Positions 1 through 11,629 of a stretch of DNA of 64,000 nucleotides are shown here, one piece after another (within the stretch, counting starts at the first letter, position 1; each line of letters begins with the position of its first letter). The notes under the pieces are model-generated. The model was not told the origin of the DNA, ran no database searches, and saw nothing but the letters and a program-made list of their open reading frames with translations. Origin of the DNA: Tetragonia tetragonoides (Eukaryota > Streptophyta > Magnoliopsida > Caryophyllales > Aizoaceae); the NCBI GenBank assembly GCA_038025085.1, contig CM076140.1, forward strand, positions 37,571,501 to 37,635,500, written 5' to 3'. The position numbers and the translations under genes are program-made.

Positions 1-531
1 AACTCTTCAACGAAGCCTTCTAAAGGGAAGAAGGATTAAAGAAGTTTTCTTTAGAAAGCATGTCTAGTTTTGAAAAAAAAGTATTAAGAATTTGTTTAGC
101 TTAAACCCACGTGGTTGCACTTTATTATTATTTTTTTTATTTTAACCTTAGGAATTTTAATTTAGGCAATGCAAGCTTATTCGTTCAGTTTGAATAAAGA
201 TTATCCCTTTTTGAATGAGTTAAATGGAATTTTGGATTGATTTTGGCCGGGCCCCTTAAAAGGGTTACCTACGTATCCAGTGTGGAATTAGGCCAGCATA
301 TTTCGCTCAATTTGTTTACGTCTTTTTTTTTTAATTTTCGGATTTCTTTTTCTTTTTATTTTTTTAGACGTAGCATTTTTTCAGTTGGTCCATGTTGGTG
401 AGCTGACTGAACTCGATGCCATCAATGTCCATAAGCCGGACTGCGCCTCCTGATAAAATGTCTTTGATGATGAACGAACTGGACCATTTTGGTCGGAATT
501 TGCCTCTGGGGTCAGTAACGGGTGCACGTAA

Positions 532-1589
532 CTATTTCCAAACTAAGTCCCCTTCTTTCAGGTTTCGAGGTCGAACCTTTTTGTTGAACGCTCTGGTCAT
601 GTGTTGTTGGTACATGTGTGAGTGGTCTAGAGCCCGTATGCGTCTTTCATCCGTGAACATGAGTTCATCATAACGGGCTTGTATCCATTGTGTTTCTGAA
701 AGTTCACCTTCTAAGGCTATGCGCATGGAGGGTAGTTGGACTTCTATGGGTAGTACAACTTCCATCCCATAGACTAGGGAATAAAATGTAGCTCATGTGG
801 ATGATCTTATGGATGTTCTATACCCCCAAAGGGCGAATGGGAGTTTACAGCCAATCTTTTTAGTTTTCTATCAATTTTTTTATGATAGTTTTGAGGTTCT
901 TGTTGGCGGCTTCTACTGCGCTGTTGGTTTGGGGTCGGTAAGGGGATGATTTGTGGTGCTGGATTTCGTAGTTCTTTAGTAGGGTGATTGTTTCGGCTTT
1001 GAAGTGGGATCCATGTTCGCTAATAATTTCATGCGGAATACCGTATCGGTAGATGATATTGTTCCTTATGAACTCGGACACTTGTTTGGATGTGAGGATG
1101 ACATAGGACTGTGCTTCAACCCATTTGGTGAAATAGTCTATGGCTACTAGGATGTATTCATGTACTCCAGAACCCTTGGGGGTGATCTTACCAATAATAT
1201 CTATTCCCCATGCATAAAATGGCCAAGGGGATGTGAAGTTATGGAGCATTGAGGGTGGCATATATCTGACATTTCTTGCATTTCTTGACATAGTCGTAAC
1301 AGTCTCTTTCCATGGTGGTCCAGTAATATCCTAGTCGTAGGACCTTTCTAGAGAGCATTCGACCATTCATGTGTGGTCAGCACACCCCATTGTGTACCTC
1401 ATCCATGATCTCTGCAGCTTCTTCAGTGTTTACACATCTGAGGTTAACTCCATTGTGGGACTTTTGTATAGAACCCCCTTGTATTCTATCTATTGTGCCG
1501 ATAAGAGACAAATTGCCCGTTGAGCTCATATTGGTGCGTCTGGAAGGTAGGTGCCTTTGGTGATGTAGTTTAATACATCTTGGTACCAA
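532..1589 (-). pseudogene. Integrase of Ty3/gypsy element A (degenerate)
   Basis: Integrase inserts element cDNA into the host chromosome as part of the pol polyprotein. Three open stretches (1589-1377, 1291-860, 765-532) match one protein: the HHCC region (HNGVC is visible), the catalytic core (PWPFYAWGIDIIG, then YFTKWVEA, then PYRPQTNSAVEAANKN) and a C-terminal part (RALDHSHMYQQHM, FNKKVRPRNLKEGDLVWK). The first catalytic Asp (GIDIIG) and the Glu (AVEAANKN) are present. The second Asp, expected in an SD-x-G motif, reads SEHGSHF, so it is Glu here, whereas copy B has SDHGSHF. Frame breaks between the pieces plus this substitution mean it is very probably inactive. Confidence 0.85.
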
Positions 1590-1699
1590 GGATCTTCTTC
1601 AATCGGATCTAGGATTAGACACGTGTCAAGGCTGTTGCTGAAGGCGGGCTCACTTCTTCTTTGTATGTGGAGGGGCATCGTTGAGGGAGTTCAGCCGCT

Positions 1700-2060
1700 C
1701 AAATTCATGTTTTACAAAAAGAGTAATTTGCATTCTTGCTTTGCGAAGTTTACTTACATTGCATACATTGATTAGTTAATGATTTGTGCAACTTTGAGTT
1801 CATCGGGTTTGTCAATAGCTAAACAAAGAAATAAATGAGCAAGAGGAATTTTAATTGATTTGCAAGAAATAAGCACACATGACTTTAGAGAAAAGGGTCT
1901 CTAATTCCCGTCAACAAAAGAAACTAGACTTAGAAAGTAGTAAAAGGGGAATACCTCCTGTTCATGACTCAACCTTAAGTTTTAGCTAAGAACCTAACTC
2001 AACAAAACTTGGGGACTCAGACTCGACTCCTCTAGCTCTTGCTCTTGCTCGTAGCCAACT
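1700..2060. other. AT-rich spacer replacing RT/RNase H (element A)
   Basis: No coding similarity on either strand. It corresponds to 15125-15410 of element B (shared stretches such as a TTTGCGAAGTTT block and a TCAATAGCTAAACAA block). In an autonomous Ty3 element about 2 kb of reverse transcriptase and RNase H would lie here. Confidence 0.65.
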
Positions 2061-2084
2061 AGTTTCAGGCTCTATCTTCGACGT

Positions 2085-3409
2085 CACAATCCCTTATTGG
2101 CGGAGGAACTTCTCCCATGTCAATGACCTCTTGGATATCGTCCTTTAGGCGGAGACAGTCATCCGTGTGATGTCCCCGGAAGATTCTGTGATATTTGCAA
2201 TAAGGACAATTCTCCTCCTGTGTAGCCTAGGCATCTTCTGGAGGAATGAAGGGTTGAATGTCCTCTCCACACCAAAGCATTCATGGAAGCTTCCCTTGGT
2301 GCAAAGAGAGGGGTGTATCATTCTTGGCTATGACGACACCAACTGACTGTCCTAGTGAATGGCGGCCACATTGTCCCTTGATCGATGAAGCGCAAGACCA
2401 GTCCTTTGAAGCGTCTACACTGATTGATGTGATGCCCTTCAGCTGCGCAGTAAGTGCAGCTTAGGAATGGATTTCCGTCCCTCGAGAGAAGCCTTGTGGT
2501 GGGAGTTCTTGGGCGGACATATCCATACTTAGACATCTTAGTGATAAAAGAGATCATGAAGCCACCAGGTTTCCTCTTTAGCCAGTATGATTGTGTTCTT
2601 GCGTTTGGAGGTGCGTTCCTCTATGATATCAATCTTTTCATTTATTTCTTGAATCCTTCTGATTATGCAGCCAGACTTTTTCGTATCTCGTCTTTATTGT
2701 CTCCTGTCTCGCCTTTTCTCAGATCTGACCCTTCTTCATACGTTTTTTGCGAGATCAAGGCGACTTCCTTCTCGTAAATGAGGTGAGAGTAATCTTTAGG
2801 ATCTTTAGTAGTGTTATGGTTGATGGCACCCAAGAGGTCATCAGTACTTTCAGCCTCTTCATTCTTAGGTAATGGTAGAGTGTTATTATCTATTTTGTCT
2901 TGGATGACATGTCTAAGAGCCCAACAATTGTTTGTGTCATGCCCTTTACCTTGGTGATATTTGCAGTATTGGTTGGCATTCCAACTGCGACTCTTAACTT
3001 CAGGCTCTGGAGTGGGGCCTATAGGTTGCAGCATCTCTTTGTCTACTAGCCTCTCAAAAGCCGTACTGAGAGTTATTCTCAATGGGGCGAATTCCCTCAT
3101 TGGCTCGTTTCTGAGTGTGAGAAACTCTTTTGGCAAAACATTAGAGGAGGATTCGCCACTCTTGCGTTTCTTTTCTGCCTCCTGAAGGGTTGGATTAGGC
3201 TTTTCTTGAGATACGGATTTCCGATTTTCAGATGAGGGAACGAACATTGGTGTATCCCATAATCTCCTTGACTTGATGTTGGTAATGTCAGCTTCTAACC
3301 TGTCAACCCGGTCTGTCATCTCAACGAGATATTCTTGAACTAATCTGATCATGTAGTTGAAGTGAATTGGATTGATGTCTGGTCGAAAGTCAAGTTGAAC
3401 CTCTTTCAA
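2085..3409 (-). pseudogene. Gag/protease-region remnant of element A
   Basis: Two open stretches (3409-2663 and 2557-2318) plus a shorter piece down to about 2085 resemble the C-terminal gag and pre-RT region of plant Ty3 elements. The signature is a repeated zinc-knuckle-like module followed by an IQxxID-type tail. The modules read YCKYHQGKGHDTNNC, YCAAEGHHINQC and CKYHRIFRGHHTDDC, each followed by a segment ending in IDN, IDQG or IDMG. A heptad-like segment lies near the start (EMTDRVDRLEADITNIKS). Stops and shifts separate the pieces. The residues fit nucleic-acid binding by Gag; no protease active-site DTG/DSG is visible. Confidence 0.7.
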
Positions 3410-3702
3410 GTCTTTTCTTCCTTGGACCCCCTATCCTGAATAGGAAGCACGGAGCACTTAGTAACAGGAAAGACCATGAGACTCTCACTTAAGAAAAATG
3501 ACGACCCACACATAGAAAAACACATTGTCCTAGAAAAAGATCCTTAAGCCTAGATGCCCAAATTTTTCCTCTAATATCAAAGGAAAATAAAGTCGATGAA
3601 AGAAAATAAGAAAAAGACGGATTATCCTATTTTTTTGTGATTTTTCTAGACTCAAAGAAAAGGGAAAATGGGATAAAAAAAAATAAAAAAATTCGGCCAA
3701 TT

Positions 3703-3740
<38 letters not shown>

Positions 3741-4489
3741 CCGAAATTTTTTTCGGCGTTGTTTTTTTACGCCTTTTTTTTTTTTTTTGCTTTTCTTTTC
3801 TTTTCTTTTTTTGGCCGAATCTAAATTACATTAAAAAAAAATAGAGAAATAGAAAATGGGAGAGGGAAATTGGAGGGACTGACGCTTTTTTTTGCTAAGA
3901 GGTCCTAGAAAATTATTCGTAACTTTGACAGAATATATCATTGAGGAAACGAATGCTCATGGAATAGAATTCTCACATCATTTTTGGGCATTAGGAACTA
4001 CCTAAAAATAAAATAAAAAGACTCCTAGCACGTAAGCACATGTTGGCACATAGTCACGGCATTCATGCACTTAGGCAAGCATTACAACGACGCAGTTACA
4101 AGCAAGCATGTGATCAGAAGGGTATTACAACTACACATGCACCAACAAGCAAGCGAATGCACAAATGCGGGTTTGGAGGCTTTTGGGCTCCTACGAAGTT
4201 ACCACGACAAATTACAATTTCCGTCCGGCGGATGGTCGACACATTAATTGTAATTCTTTTTCACCAACAAGAGTCGATGAGTCATGGGTGAGGAAGCGTC
4301 GATTTGCACGATAGGACAACTGTATATTCCTTTAGATATACGGGTGGTCTACGAGTATGACACAAACTTCCTCGAGGGTCGATCAGGGTCAAAAGGTTGT
4401 GACAAAGCACATGCAAATGATGCAAAATATGGAACATGTTATTAAACAATTAAGCAAATTTGACTTTCGAGTCTCACCCTTTTAAATAA
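3410..4489 (-). other. 5' leader of element A with long T tracts
   Basis: Untranslated region between primer binding site and gag. It includes homopolymer T tracts around 3703-3740 and 3774-3790 (A tracts in the sense strand). The same leader occurs in element B (about 16970-18170), where the T tracts are shorter. No reading frame here is credible. Confidence 0.6.
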
Positions 4490-4508
4490 ATCTGCAGTGA
4501 AGTCGCCA
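4490..4508 (-). promoter_or_regulatory. Primer binding site of element A
   Basis: The sense strand reads TGGCGACTTCACTGCAGAT directly after the LTR end. It starts with the TGG expected for pairing with a tRNA 3' CCA. The TGGCGACT start resembles the tRNA-Arg type site I recall from the Tat/Ogre clade. Element B has the homologous site at 18171-18189. Confidence 0.65.
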
Positions 4509-4509
4509 C

Positions 4510-5821
4510 CGTAAGGACCCGGGATCTTCACCAACCTGTGTCCACGGAGTGTGTCCTTATAGAAAATTTGTAAGCTGGGGGTTTAGATAAGTTCAAGGGA
4601 CCATCGAGTTAGAAAAGCTTTTGTAAAGACTTGAACTAAATAAAAACCATTAAAGAGGTCACAAATCTGCTATCGGCATTTTATCGAAGGGACAAACCGA
4701 AGGGACAACCCAATAGCGCGATAAGTGAACTGATCATGTTTTTAGAAAGATTCTCGCTCATATAGAAACATATGAGTACCCAAGAATAAAGGGTTTAGGG
4801 GCAAAGGTACAAGGTGGGAAGGTGTTGGGCACCCAACTCGCCCATTTTATGACGGCCTCTACTAACTCAAGTTTGCTTAAAAACTTAAAGACATGATTCC
4901 CACACAAACCGGATTAACAACCTAGACTTTAGACTATTAATTGGTTCATCACAAGCATCACAACAATTACTATTGACCCTTATTTAGACATGCATTCGAT
5001 TGGCTAGTTGAGCATTACAACGACTAGACATGCTTGAAAGACAATATTTAGTAAGCAATAAAAGACGTTATTGGCATGGTATCTACATTATGACTACTAG
5101 AAAAATAGACAATTAAGCAATTAATTTAATTTGAGCCCTCAGGAGTTAGTACCTGAACTGTAGGCTATTTAGCAAAAATAGTAAAGACAAGATCTCAAAT
5201 TTGGAAGAAAGAGGGGAAAGGTCGGGAGCACTCAACCGAGAATAGAGGTTGTCAACTATAGACTGTGTGTTTTGAACTGAGGGTCGAGGGTCATATTTAT
5301 AGGGAAGAAAATAGGGTTGGACGGGTGAAGGATTGGTCGAAACTCGGAATTTGGGATTAAAAAAAAAAAAAGACAGGCCTGAATACCCAGCGAGCCGCTA
5401 GCGGCCCTGGGATTTAACCCAGCGCCGCTGGCGGCACTGGCTGTAATTCCAACGCCGCTGGCGGCTGTCAGTTTGCCAGCTGGATGTCGTCATAAAGACG
5501 ACATTCAGTCTATTTTTAATTTCCGGAGAAATTTTAGTATTCTGAAAATAGAAAAAGATCGTTTTACCCTTCTGCGGTAAAAGACGGTTTTACCCCCGGT
5601 TAGCAACTTGGCAACCGGGAGTCGGAAAAAGACACGAGAGGTGTCGTTGGAAACCTCTTGAACGGGGCTTTTGAATGTGATCGGAATGAAGGAGTGATCG
5701 AGGAAAAACCTGAGACCTTATTTTACCTATCAAAGCAAAAATAGCATTCAAGTTTATAAATTACTCCTTTCATCATCCGGCTTTTGCGAAGAAATCTGAA
5801 GACGCTTTTTTGGCGTCTACA
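4510..5821 (-). repeat. 5' LTR of element A
   Basis: About 1.3 kb. On the sense strand it begins TGTAGACGCC and ends in CCTTACGG just before the primer binding site. It contains a TATA box (sense CCTATAAATATGACC, near 5295-5310) and, upstream of that in sense orientation, three GC palindromes spaced exactly 30 bp: GCCGCTAGCGGC at 5394, GCCGCTGGCGGC at 5424 and again at 5454. The terminal CA expected of an LTR reads CG here. Confidence 0.75.
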
Positions 5822-6459
5822 AGTACTCAACCGAGAATAGAATTGATTTAATGAAAGAAAGAGGGAGAAGCTCAGGAGTACTCAACTGAGAATAGAGGTT
5901 GTCAACTGTAGACTATGTGATTTGAATTGAGGGAGGAGGGTCGTATTTATAGGGAAAGGACTAGTGTTGGACGGGTGAAGAAGGGCCGAAATTTGAAGAG
6001 ATCGGGTTGAAAAATAGTGGTTGCCAGCTGGCTCGTGGGAATTTATCCAGGGCGGTTGATGGCCCTCGCCACAGCCGCTAACGGCCTTGACAACGGCCCC
6101 GGCGAAATTGCAAGGGTCATTGGCGGCTGTGGGGCTGCCAATTGGATGTCATCATAATGACGACATCCAGTCAATTTTTATTTTCGGAGGAATTTTAAAT
6201 GTTCCAAAAATGCTAAAAGACCATTTTACCCCTCTACGGTAAAAGACAGTTTTACCCTCGGTTAGCAACTTTGCAACCGAGGGTCGAAAAAAGACAAGAG
6301 AGGTGTTGTTGGAAAGCTCTTGAACGAGGCTTTTGAATGTGAGCGAAATAAAGGAGTGATCGAGGAAAAACGTGAGACCTTATTTTACCTATCAATGTAA
6401 AAATAGCATTCAAGTTTATAAATTACTCTTTTCATCATCGGGCTTTTGCGGCGTCTACA
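5822..6459 (-). repeat. Interrupted 3' LTR piece of element B
   Basis: Second LTR copy in the same orientation, starting TGTAGACGCCGC (sense) at 6459 and matching the 5' LTR of B from 19572 down to about 18937. It is cut at 5822 exactly where LTR A begins. The flank AGTAC (5822-5826) would be the target duplication if A inserted here. TATA is near 5945-5955 (sense CCCTATAAATACGACC). Confidence 0.7.
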
Positions 6460-6473
6460 AAAGCCCCCACTTT
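6460..6473 (-). promoter_or_regulatory. Polypurine tract of element B
   Basis: The sense strand reads AAAGTGGGGGCTTT immediately before the TG of the 3' LTR, the expected place for plus-strand priming in an LTR element. This supports the view that everything from here to 18190 is the internal region of one element. Confidence 0.55.
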
Positions 6474-7783
6474 GATTGAGCTTGAGTAAAAGCGAATATC
6501 AAAGTATTCCGAAGGCGACATGCATGATGCTGATGTGCACATGGTGTGTGAGAGTGTACAATATGCATGCATATTAAAGCAAACCTTGGTGGACACTAAG
6601 ATCTCATCTCTGTGAACACAGGAAAAATAAAAGGTAACGGTTAGCAGTGGCAAAACGCTCGTGGAATTGACGCCTGCAAGGGACTTTTATCAGAGAAAAA
6701 TGAAAAAGTTAGCGAGACAACGCGATCACTGCTTTATGCGTGATGAGAATGAATAATATGGAATGCTTTGTCTTAGCAATTAGTGAATAATAAACAATTA
6801 AACATCACTCGGCGGATGCCGAGATTCTGTCCCTGCACGAGAAACGAAAAAGTCGACTAGACCACGCAATCAAAATGACGGCTGTAAATGGTTAAGAAAA
6901 ACATATGAACAGTTTAAATGCACTAGCAATCATTGACTGAAACATATAAAAAACAAAGGATAGTATATCCGCAATAGTTTAAGCAATTATTGACTGACAC
7001 AAAATGAGTAGCATGGAATAAAAAGACAATATAACCGCACTGGCGATCATTGGCTGTCACAAAATGAGTAGCCTCGAATAAAATGACAGTTTAACCGCAC
7101 TGGCGATCATTGGCTGTCATAAAGAAGCCTCAAATAAAAAGATAGTTTAACCGCACAAGTGATCATTGACTTTCATAATGAATAGCCTCGAATAAAATAA
7201 ATGAATAGCTTTGGATAAAATAAATGAATAGTACCAGAGAAAACCTGGGCTTGTGCATTTGGGGGACCTGCAAAACAAATGGGTTAGTCTTACCCGATAG
7301 TAGACGGTACTGTGAAATGGGCCTACTGTTGAATTTTGAACTTGTGGGCCAAGGGGAGTGTTCCCGCGCGGTTGGTATTAATCTTTGTCGCGAACATACA
7401 GTGCCAAACAACTGATTTTTGGGTTGAAAACATGACGTGGGGTCAGCAGGGGCCCGCGTGCGCAGACCAGCCAAGGCCGCTGGCGGCCCTCGCGTGGGCA
7501 GCTTACACCGGGTTTTCGCGAGTTTCTTCTTCGCGTTTTGCTTCATTTTTTTGCTGGATAGTCTTCGTCGAGCTCTCCATAGCCATTGTACTGTCAAAAG
7601 CTTCCAAGTTCTTGAAGTTCAGTCAATTTTTGACCAAATTCCTTACTTTTTGTCTTGAAGTTGTTTAATTCTTCGCCTAGTAGCTGAATTTCGGGTTGCA
7701 TTGTTGAATGGGTGCTTGTATATTGCGAATCTGACACTTGAAATTTTCACTTGTAGAGAGAGAAAGCTTCAAACACTTGTCCC
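6474..7783. other. Non-coding 3' internal region of element B
   Basis: No convincing gene. It contains a short imperfect tandem repeat at about 6890-7190 (recurring AATAAAATGACAGTTTAACCGCAC-like units) and, at 7476-7487, one GCCGCTGGCGGC palindrome upstream of the PMD pseudogene. Open frames here (for example 7597-7163 minus) show no family features. Confidence 0.5.
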
Positions 7784-8860
7784 ATGGCTCCCAAAGACAA
7801 GGGGAAGCGTCCCATGACCAAGGAAGTGGAAAACCGTGACCTCTTTGGTACCGGGTTTCCATTATCTTGGATACCTCCTCCGCACCATTAAGACCGCGCG
7901 GCTATGTATCAGGACTCGTTCATGAGTTTAGACTGGCGTCCGGCGGAGGCTTGGGATTGAAGTATCCTACTGCTTGACACACAGAGTCAGTTGTCCAACT
8001 TACATCTGGTTTGTTTCTGGATTCTTCAATTTTGTTTAGTTCGTTTATTTTGTACTGAAAACTTGAATTGTTAGTGCTCCGGCACACGAACAAATTGGGA
8101 TTGTACTTGATTGGTGGCCAGCTGTATATAACACTTGTGTGGAATTATTTGGTCTGAATTTGTAGTATATGGGGTGTTGAAAAAATTTTGTTTTTTGGCT
8201 AGGGGGTTGGTGCGTATTTGCAGGCTCATGGGTCCACTTCAAACTGGGCCATGATGTTGGATACTTTTTCCGAGAGGACGAGGGGAATAATCCGGGCTTC
8301 GAGTTTTGAGTATTTTCTGTTAGTGGTCCCGTCTTGTCATTCTGGGGATACTCGGGTGATTTCCCGCAGGTTATTGGAGAGGTTTTGGGATACCACGAAC
8401 ACCTTTTATACACCCCTGGGAGAGATGTTCCCTACTCTTTATCAGTTTGCCGTATTGACGGGCTTATTCTTTAGAGGGCGTCCTCTGCGGTACGACGCCA
8501 GCTAGCATCTGCAGGCGCACAGGTTGCTTGAGCTATATGGTCATGTCGCCGCTTTCTTTGAGAGGGACAAGGTTTCCTTGCCGAAGGAATGGGGGGCCTT
8601 GACTGAGCAGGGGGTTACCGAGAATCAGCGGGCTCGTATCTTTTTTGTCTATCTGTTGGGGGCGACCATTTTTGCCCAGAAGAAGAGTGTATGACATGTC
8701 GGCTTTCTAAGACGCATGGACGATTCGACCAAAGTCCATGAGTACAACTTTGGTGCTCCCTCTTATGCTTCTTTGGTTAGATGGTGTGTTCAGGCTTGCA
8801 GGCCTAAGGGGACAAGCTAGAGGGCGTCTATTTCTGGTCCTTGGAGGATATTGGAGGTAG

Positions 8861-8881
8861 GCATATATATATATATATATT
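8861..8881. repeat. (TA)n microsatellite in PMD intron
   Basis: Short TA run followed by a T tract, just after the donor site at about 8853. Confidence 0.9.
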
Positions 8882-9126
8882 TTTTTTTTATTCCTTGTGC
8901 ATATGCATACTTTGTAGTAGACCTGTATATGATTATTCCTGCTTGTATGCCAGTTGTGGTTTTCTGAGTATTTTCCAGCTTTCGGTCCTCATCGTCCTGG
9001 TTTGAGGATGTTCCCACTAGGTGCAAGGTGGGTTGGTAGAGACAGCTATCTGTTTTCCTCTTTGGAGGATTTTCGGGTTACTTTTGAGAGTCGGGCTGCG
9101 TCGGAGGTATGTCGCCCTTCACTTGT

Positions 9127-9128
<2 letters not shown>

Positions 9129-9200
<72 letters not shown>
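9129..9200. repeat. (TA)n microsatellite, 72 bp
   Basis: Pure TA run in the intron before the 9245 exon. A short relic of the same run lies at 10181-10192, exactly at the junction of the 1-kb tandem duplication, so it marks the breakpoint. Confidence 0.95.
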
Positions 9201-9204
<4 letters not shown>

Positions 9205-10180
9205 TTCATTTGGTGTGAATAAACTTTGATCTTGTATTTTGCAGATGATGTGGACCGCTTTCGACGACATTCCTGGGGTTCCGTCCTATATCACAACTGA
9301 GTCCTTCAGGGTGTCTACTCTACGAGCGGTGTTTGATGGGTCGTTCAGCTTTGCGTGGTACTTGGGGGATCGTCTGACTCGGCTGATATATCCACGCTTG
9401 GGTAGCCATTTGGTTCCGGAGGACCCTCCTATGACCTTGTTTTTCATGCACAGTCTGAGCGTGGCTGACTTGGCGGTCGTTATTAGAGGTGTTGCAGCCA
9501 TGCAGTTCATTCAGCCAGAGGTTGAGGGTTTAGACCGTACAACGGTATACCTGGCCTACTGTTTGGATCGCTTGATGCCGGACCTTAATTCTGAGGTACA
9601 ATATTGATTCATGTTTTTCAGTTGTATATGTTGCATACTGACTTTTGTGTCTTTGTAGGGGGATCGTGCGGCTCCTCGGGGACACAGGAGGTCCCGCTCT
9701 ACAGTCCCTCGTAGTCAGCCCCCAAGTATAACCTTACCGAGTACTGAGGTGAGGTACATTGGTGAGAGTGGGGGTCGTATAACGGAGGAGTTTCCCCTTC
9801 ATAGTGCTGAAGAAGAGGCGGTAGAGGGCTTTCCATTGCCCGATGATTGTGTTGGGGTAAGTTTTTATCCTCTCTTGTTTTCTAACTTTTGTTGTTTTCA
9901 AATACTGATTATGTCTCTTGTCTCTCTTTTTTTGTAGCTGAACCGGAAACAGATCTCTCAAGTCTTCAAGCTTATCCACTTGCTGAATAAAGGATCTAGT
10001 CGTGTGATGGGCCGAGGAAAGAGTTCTCAATCCGGGACTGCCATTGTAAGTGCAGTGCTTAGTTTAACATTCTTGTCTTGATTGTATGTAGATGTCGCAG
10101 TCTTCGTCTTCTGTGGGACCCCGACATTCATCAGTGAGAGCTTTTTCGGCCAGTAGACCATCTCTTGCTCGTTCTCCTAA
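9201..10180 (+). repeat. Tandem duplication, copy 1 (PMD exons)
   Basis: 980 bp. It runs from TTGGTTCATTTGG, just after the TA run, to GTTCTCCTAA and includes three whole exons plus the start of the last. It is about 99% identical to 10193-11200 apart from a 28-bp gap near 10050. Confidence 0.95.
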
Positions 10181-10192
10181 TATATATATATA

Positions 10193-11200
10193 TTGGTTCA
10201 TTTGGTGTGAATAAACTTTGATCTTGTATTTTGCAGATGATGTGGACCACTTTCGACGACATTCCTGGGGTTCCGTCCTATATCACAACTGAGTCCTTCA
10301 GGGTGTCTACTCTACGAGCGGTGTTTGATGGGTCGTTCAGCTTTGCGTGGTACTTGGGGGATCGTCTGACTCGGCTGATATATCCACGCTTGGGTAGCCA
10401 TTTGGTTCCGGAGGACCCTCCTATGACCTTGTTTTTCATGCACAGTCTGAGCGTGGCTGACTTGGCGGTCATTATTAGAGGTGTTGCAGCCATGTAGTTC
10501 ATTCAGCCAGAGGTTGAGGGTTTAGATCGTACAGCGGTATACCTGGCCTACTGTTTGGATCGCTTGATGCCGGACCTTAATTCCGAGGTACAATATTGAT
10601 TCATGTTTTTCAGTTGTATATGTTGCATACTGACTTTTGTGTCTTTGTAGGGGGATCGTGCGGCTCCTCGGGGACACAGGAGGTCCCGCTCTACAGTCCC
10701 TCGTAGTCAGCCCCCAAGTATAACCTTACCGAGTACTGAGGTGAGGTACATTGGTGAGAGTGGGGGTCGTATAACGGAGGAGTTTCCCCTTCATAGTGCT
10801 GAAGAAGAGGCGGTAGAGGGCTTTCCATTGCCCGATGATTGTGTTGGGGTAAGTTTTTATCCTCTCTTGTTTTCTAACTTTTGTTGTTTTCAAATACTGA
10901 TTATGTCTCTTTTCTCTCTTTTTTTGTAGCTGAACCGGAAATAGATCTCTCAAGTCTTCAAGCTTATCCACTTGCTGAATAAAGGATCTAGCCGTGTGAT
11001 GGGCCGAGGAAAGAGTTCTCGATCCGGGACTGCCAATGTATGTGCAGTTTTGTCTTTTTGTTTAGCTAAGTGGAGTGCTTAGTTTAACATTCTTGTCTTG
11101 ATTGTATGTAGATGTCGCAGTCTTCGTCTTCTGTGGGACCCCGACATTCATCAGTGAGAGCTTTTTCGGCCAGTAGACCATCTCTTGCTCGTTCTCCTAA
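10193..11200 (+). repeat. Tandem duplication, copy 2 (PMD exons)
   Basis: 1008 bp and collinear with copy 1. It has gained two CAG-to-TAG stops (10495-10497 and 10942-10944). Most differences I can see are transitions. Confidence 0.95.
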
Positions 11201-11629
11201 TGTGGTTGTGACCAGGCGTCCTTTTGCTGAGGCGCCCGGAACTTCTAGGCTGCACTTCCTGTGCCTGAGATGTTTCCTACAGCGGGTTTTCAGTCCTCTT
11301 TGAGTAGTATGCCTATCATGACTCTCGTGACTGGAGGTTGGGCAGATGCTCCTGAATGGGGTGTGCCCCAAGCTGGGCCTTCACATCAGAATATGGCTAT
11401 CGATTTTGCTAGCCAAGCTACAAAGAGCTTCTTCGGGCCGGGGCTTTTTGCGGGTACCCCCAAGCATGCACCTATGTTTGATGGACGGGACATGAGACCC
11501 AATTACAGCAGGCCGATTTATAGCTTGTTCAGCAATCAGGGCTCTTTCTACTACTCGGCTGGGAACTTTGGTCATGGGCCTACCGTTGAAGATGAATCCG
11601 ATAGCAATGGCGATGATGACCCCAACTGA

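Larger units (their letters stand above)
1..5821 (-). mobile_element. Ty3/gypsy LTR retrotransposon A, partial
   Basis: This is the 5' part of a Ty3/gypsy element read on the minus strand: LTR (5821-4510), primer binding site (4508-4490), gag (3409-2085) and integrase (1589-532). The rest lies beyond position 1. The stretch aligns collinearly with 13428-19572 (element B), so the two are copies of one family. Between gag and integrase there is only AT-rich non-coding sequence (about 1700-2050) with no reverse transcriptase or RNase H. The LTR tip at 5821 abuts sequence that continues as a second, older LTR (5822-6459), which suggests that A inserted into the 3' LTR of B. Reading frames carry stops and shifts, so A is not autonomous. 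Confidence 0.85.
7784..11629 (+). pseudogene. Plant mobile domain (PMD, MAIN-like) pseudogene
   Basis: Multi-exon gene antisense to element B. Likely pieces: exon from ATG 7784; exon from 8221 (acceptor TTTGCAG) to about 8853; about 8952-9104; 9245-9594; 9659-9856; 9938-10048; and a last exon 11113-11629. The hallmark of the PMD family (seen in MAIN/MAIL proteins and many plant transposons) is the segment FYTPLGEMFPTLYQFAVL followed by LTGLFFRGRPL. The last exon ends in an acidic tail (VEDESDSNGDDDPN). In-frame stops occur at 7889, 8503, about 8690 and about 8818, and a frame change lies near 11245, so it is dead. Exons from 9245 onward are duplicated (see 9201-11200). PMD proteins are linked to transposon silencing and are often carried by transposons; cargo of element B is the simplest reading. 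Confidence 0.75.

Noticed and set aside
3637..3834. Phe-rich ORF
   Set aside because: Translation of the T tracts in the leader of element A.
7163..7597. 144-codon minus-strand ORF
   Set aside because: No family features; overlaps the GC-palindrome region upstream of the PMD gene.
8954..9270. YIYIYI-rich ORFs on both strands
   Set aside because: Produced by the TA microsatellite at 9129-9200.
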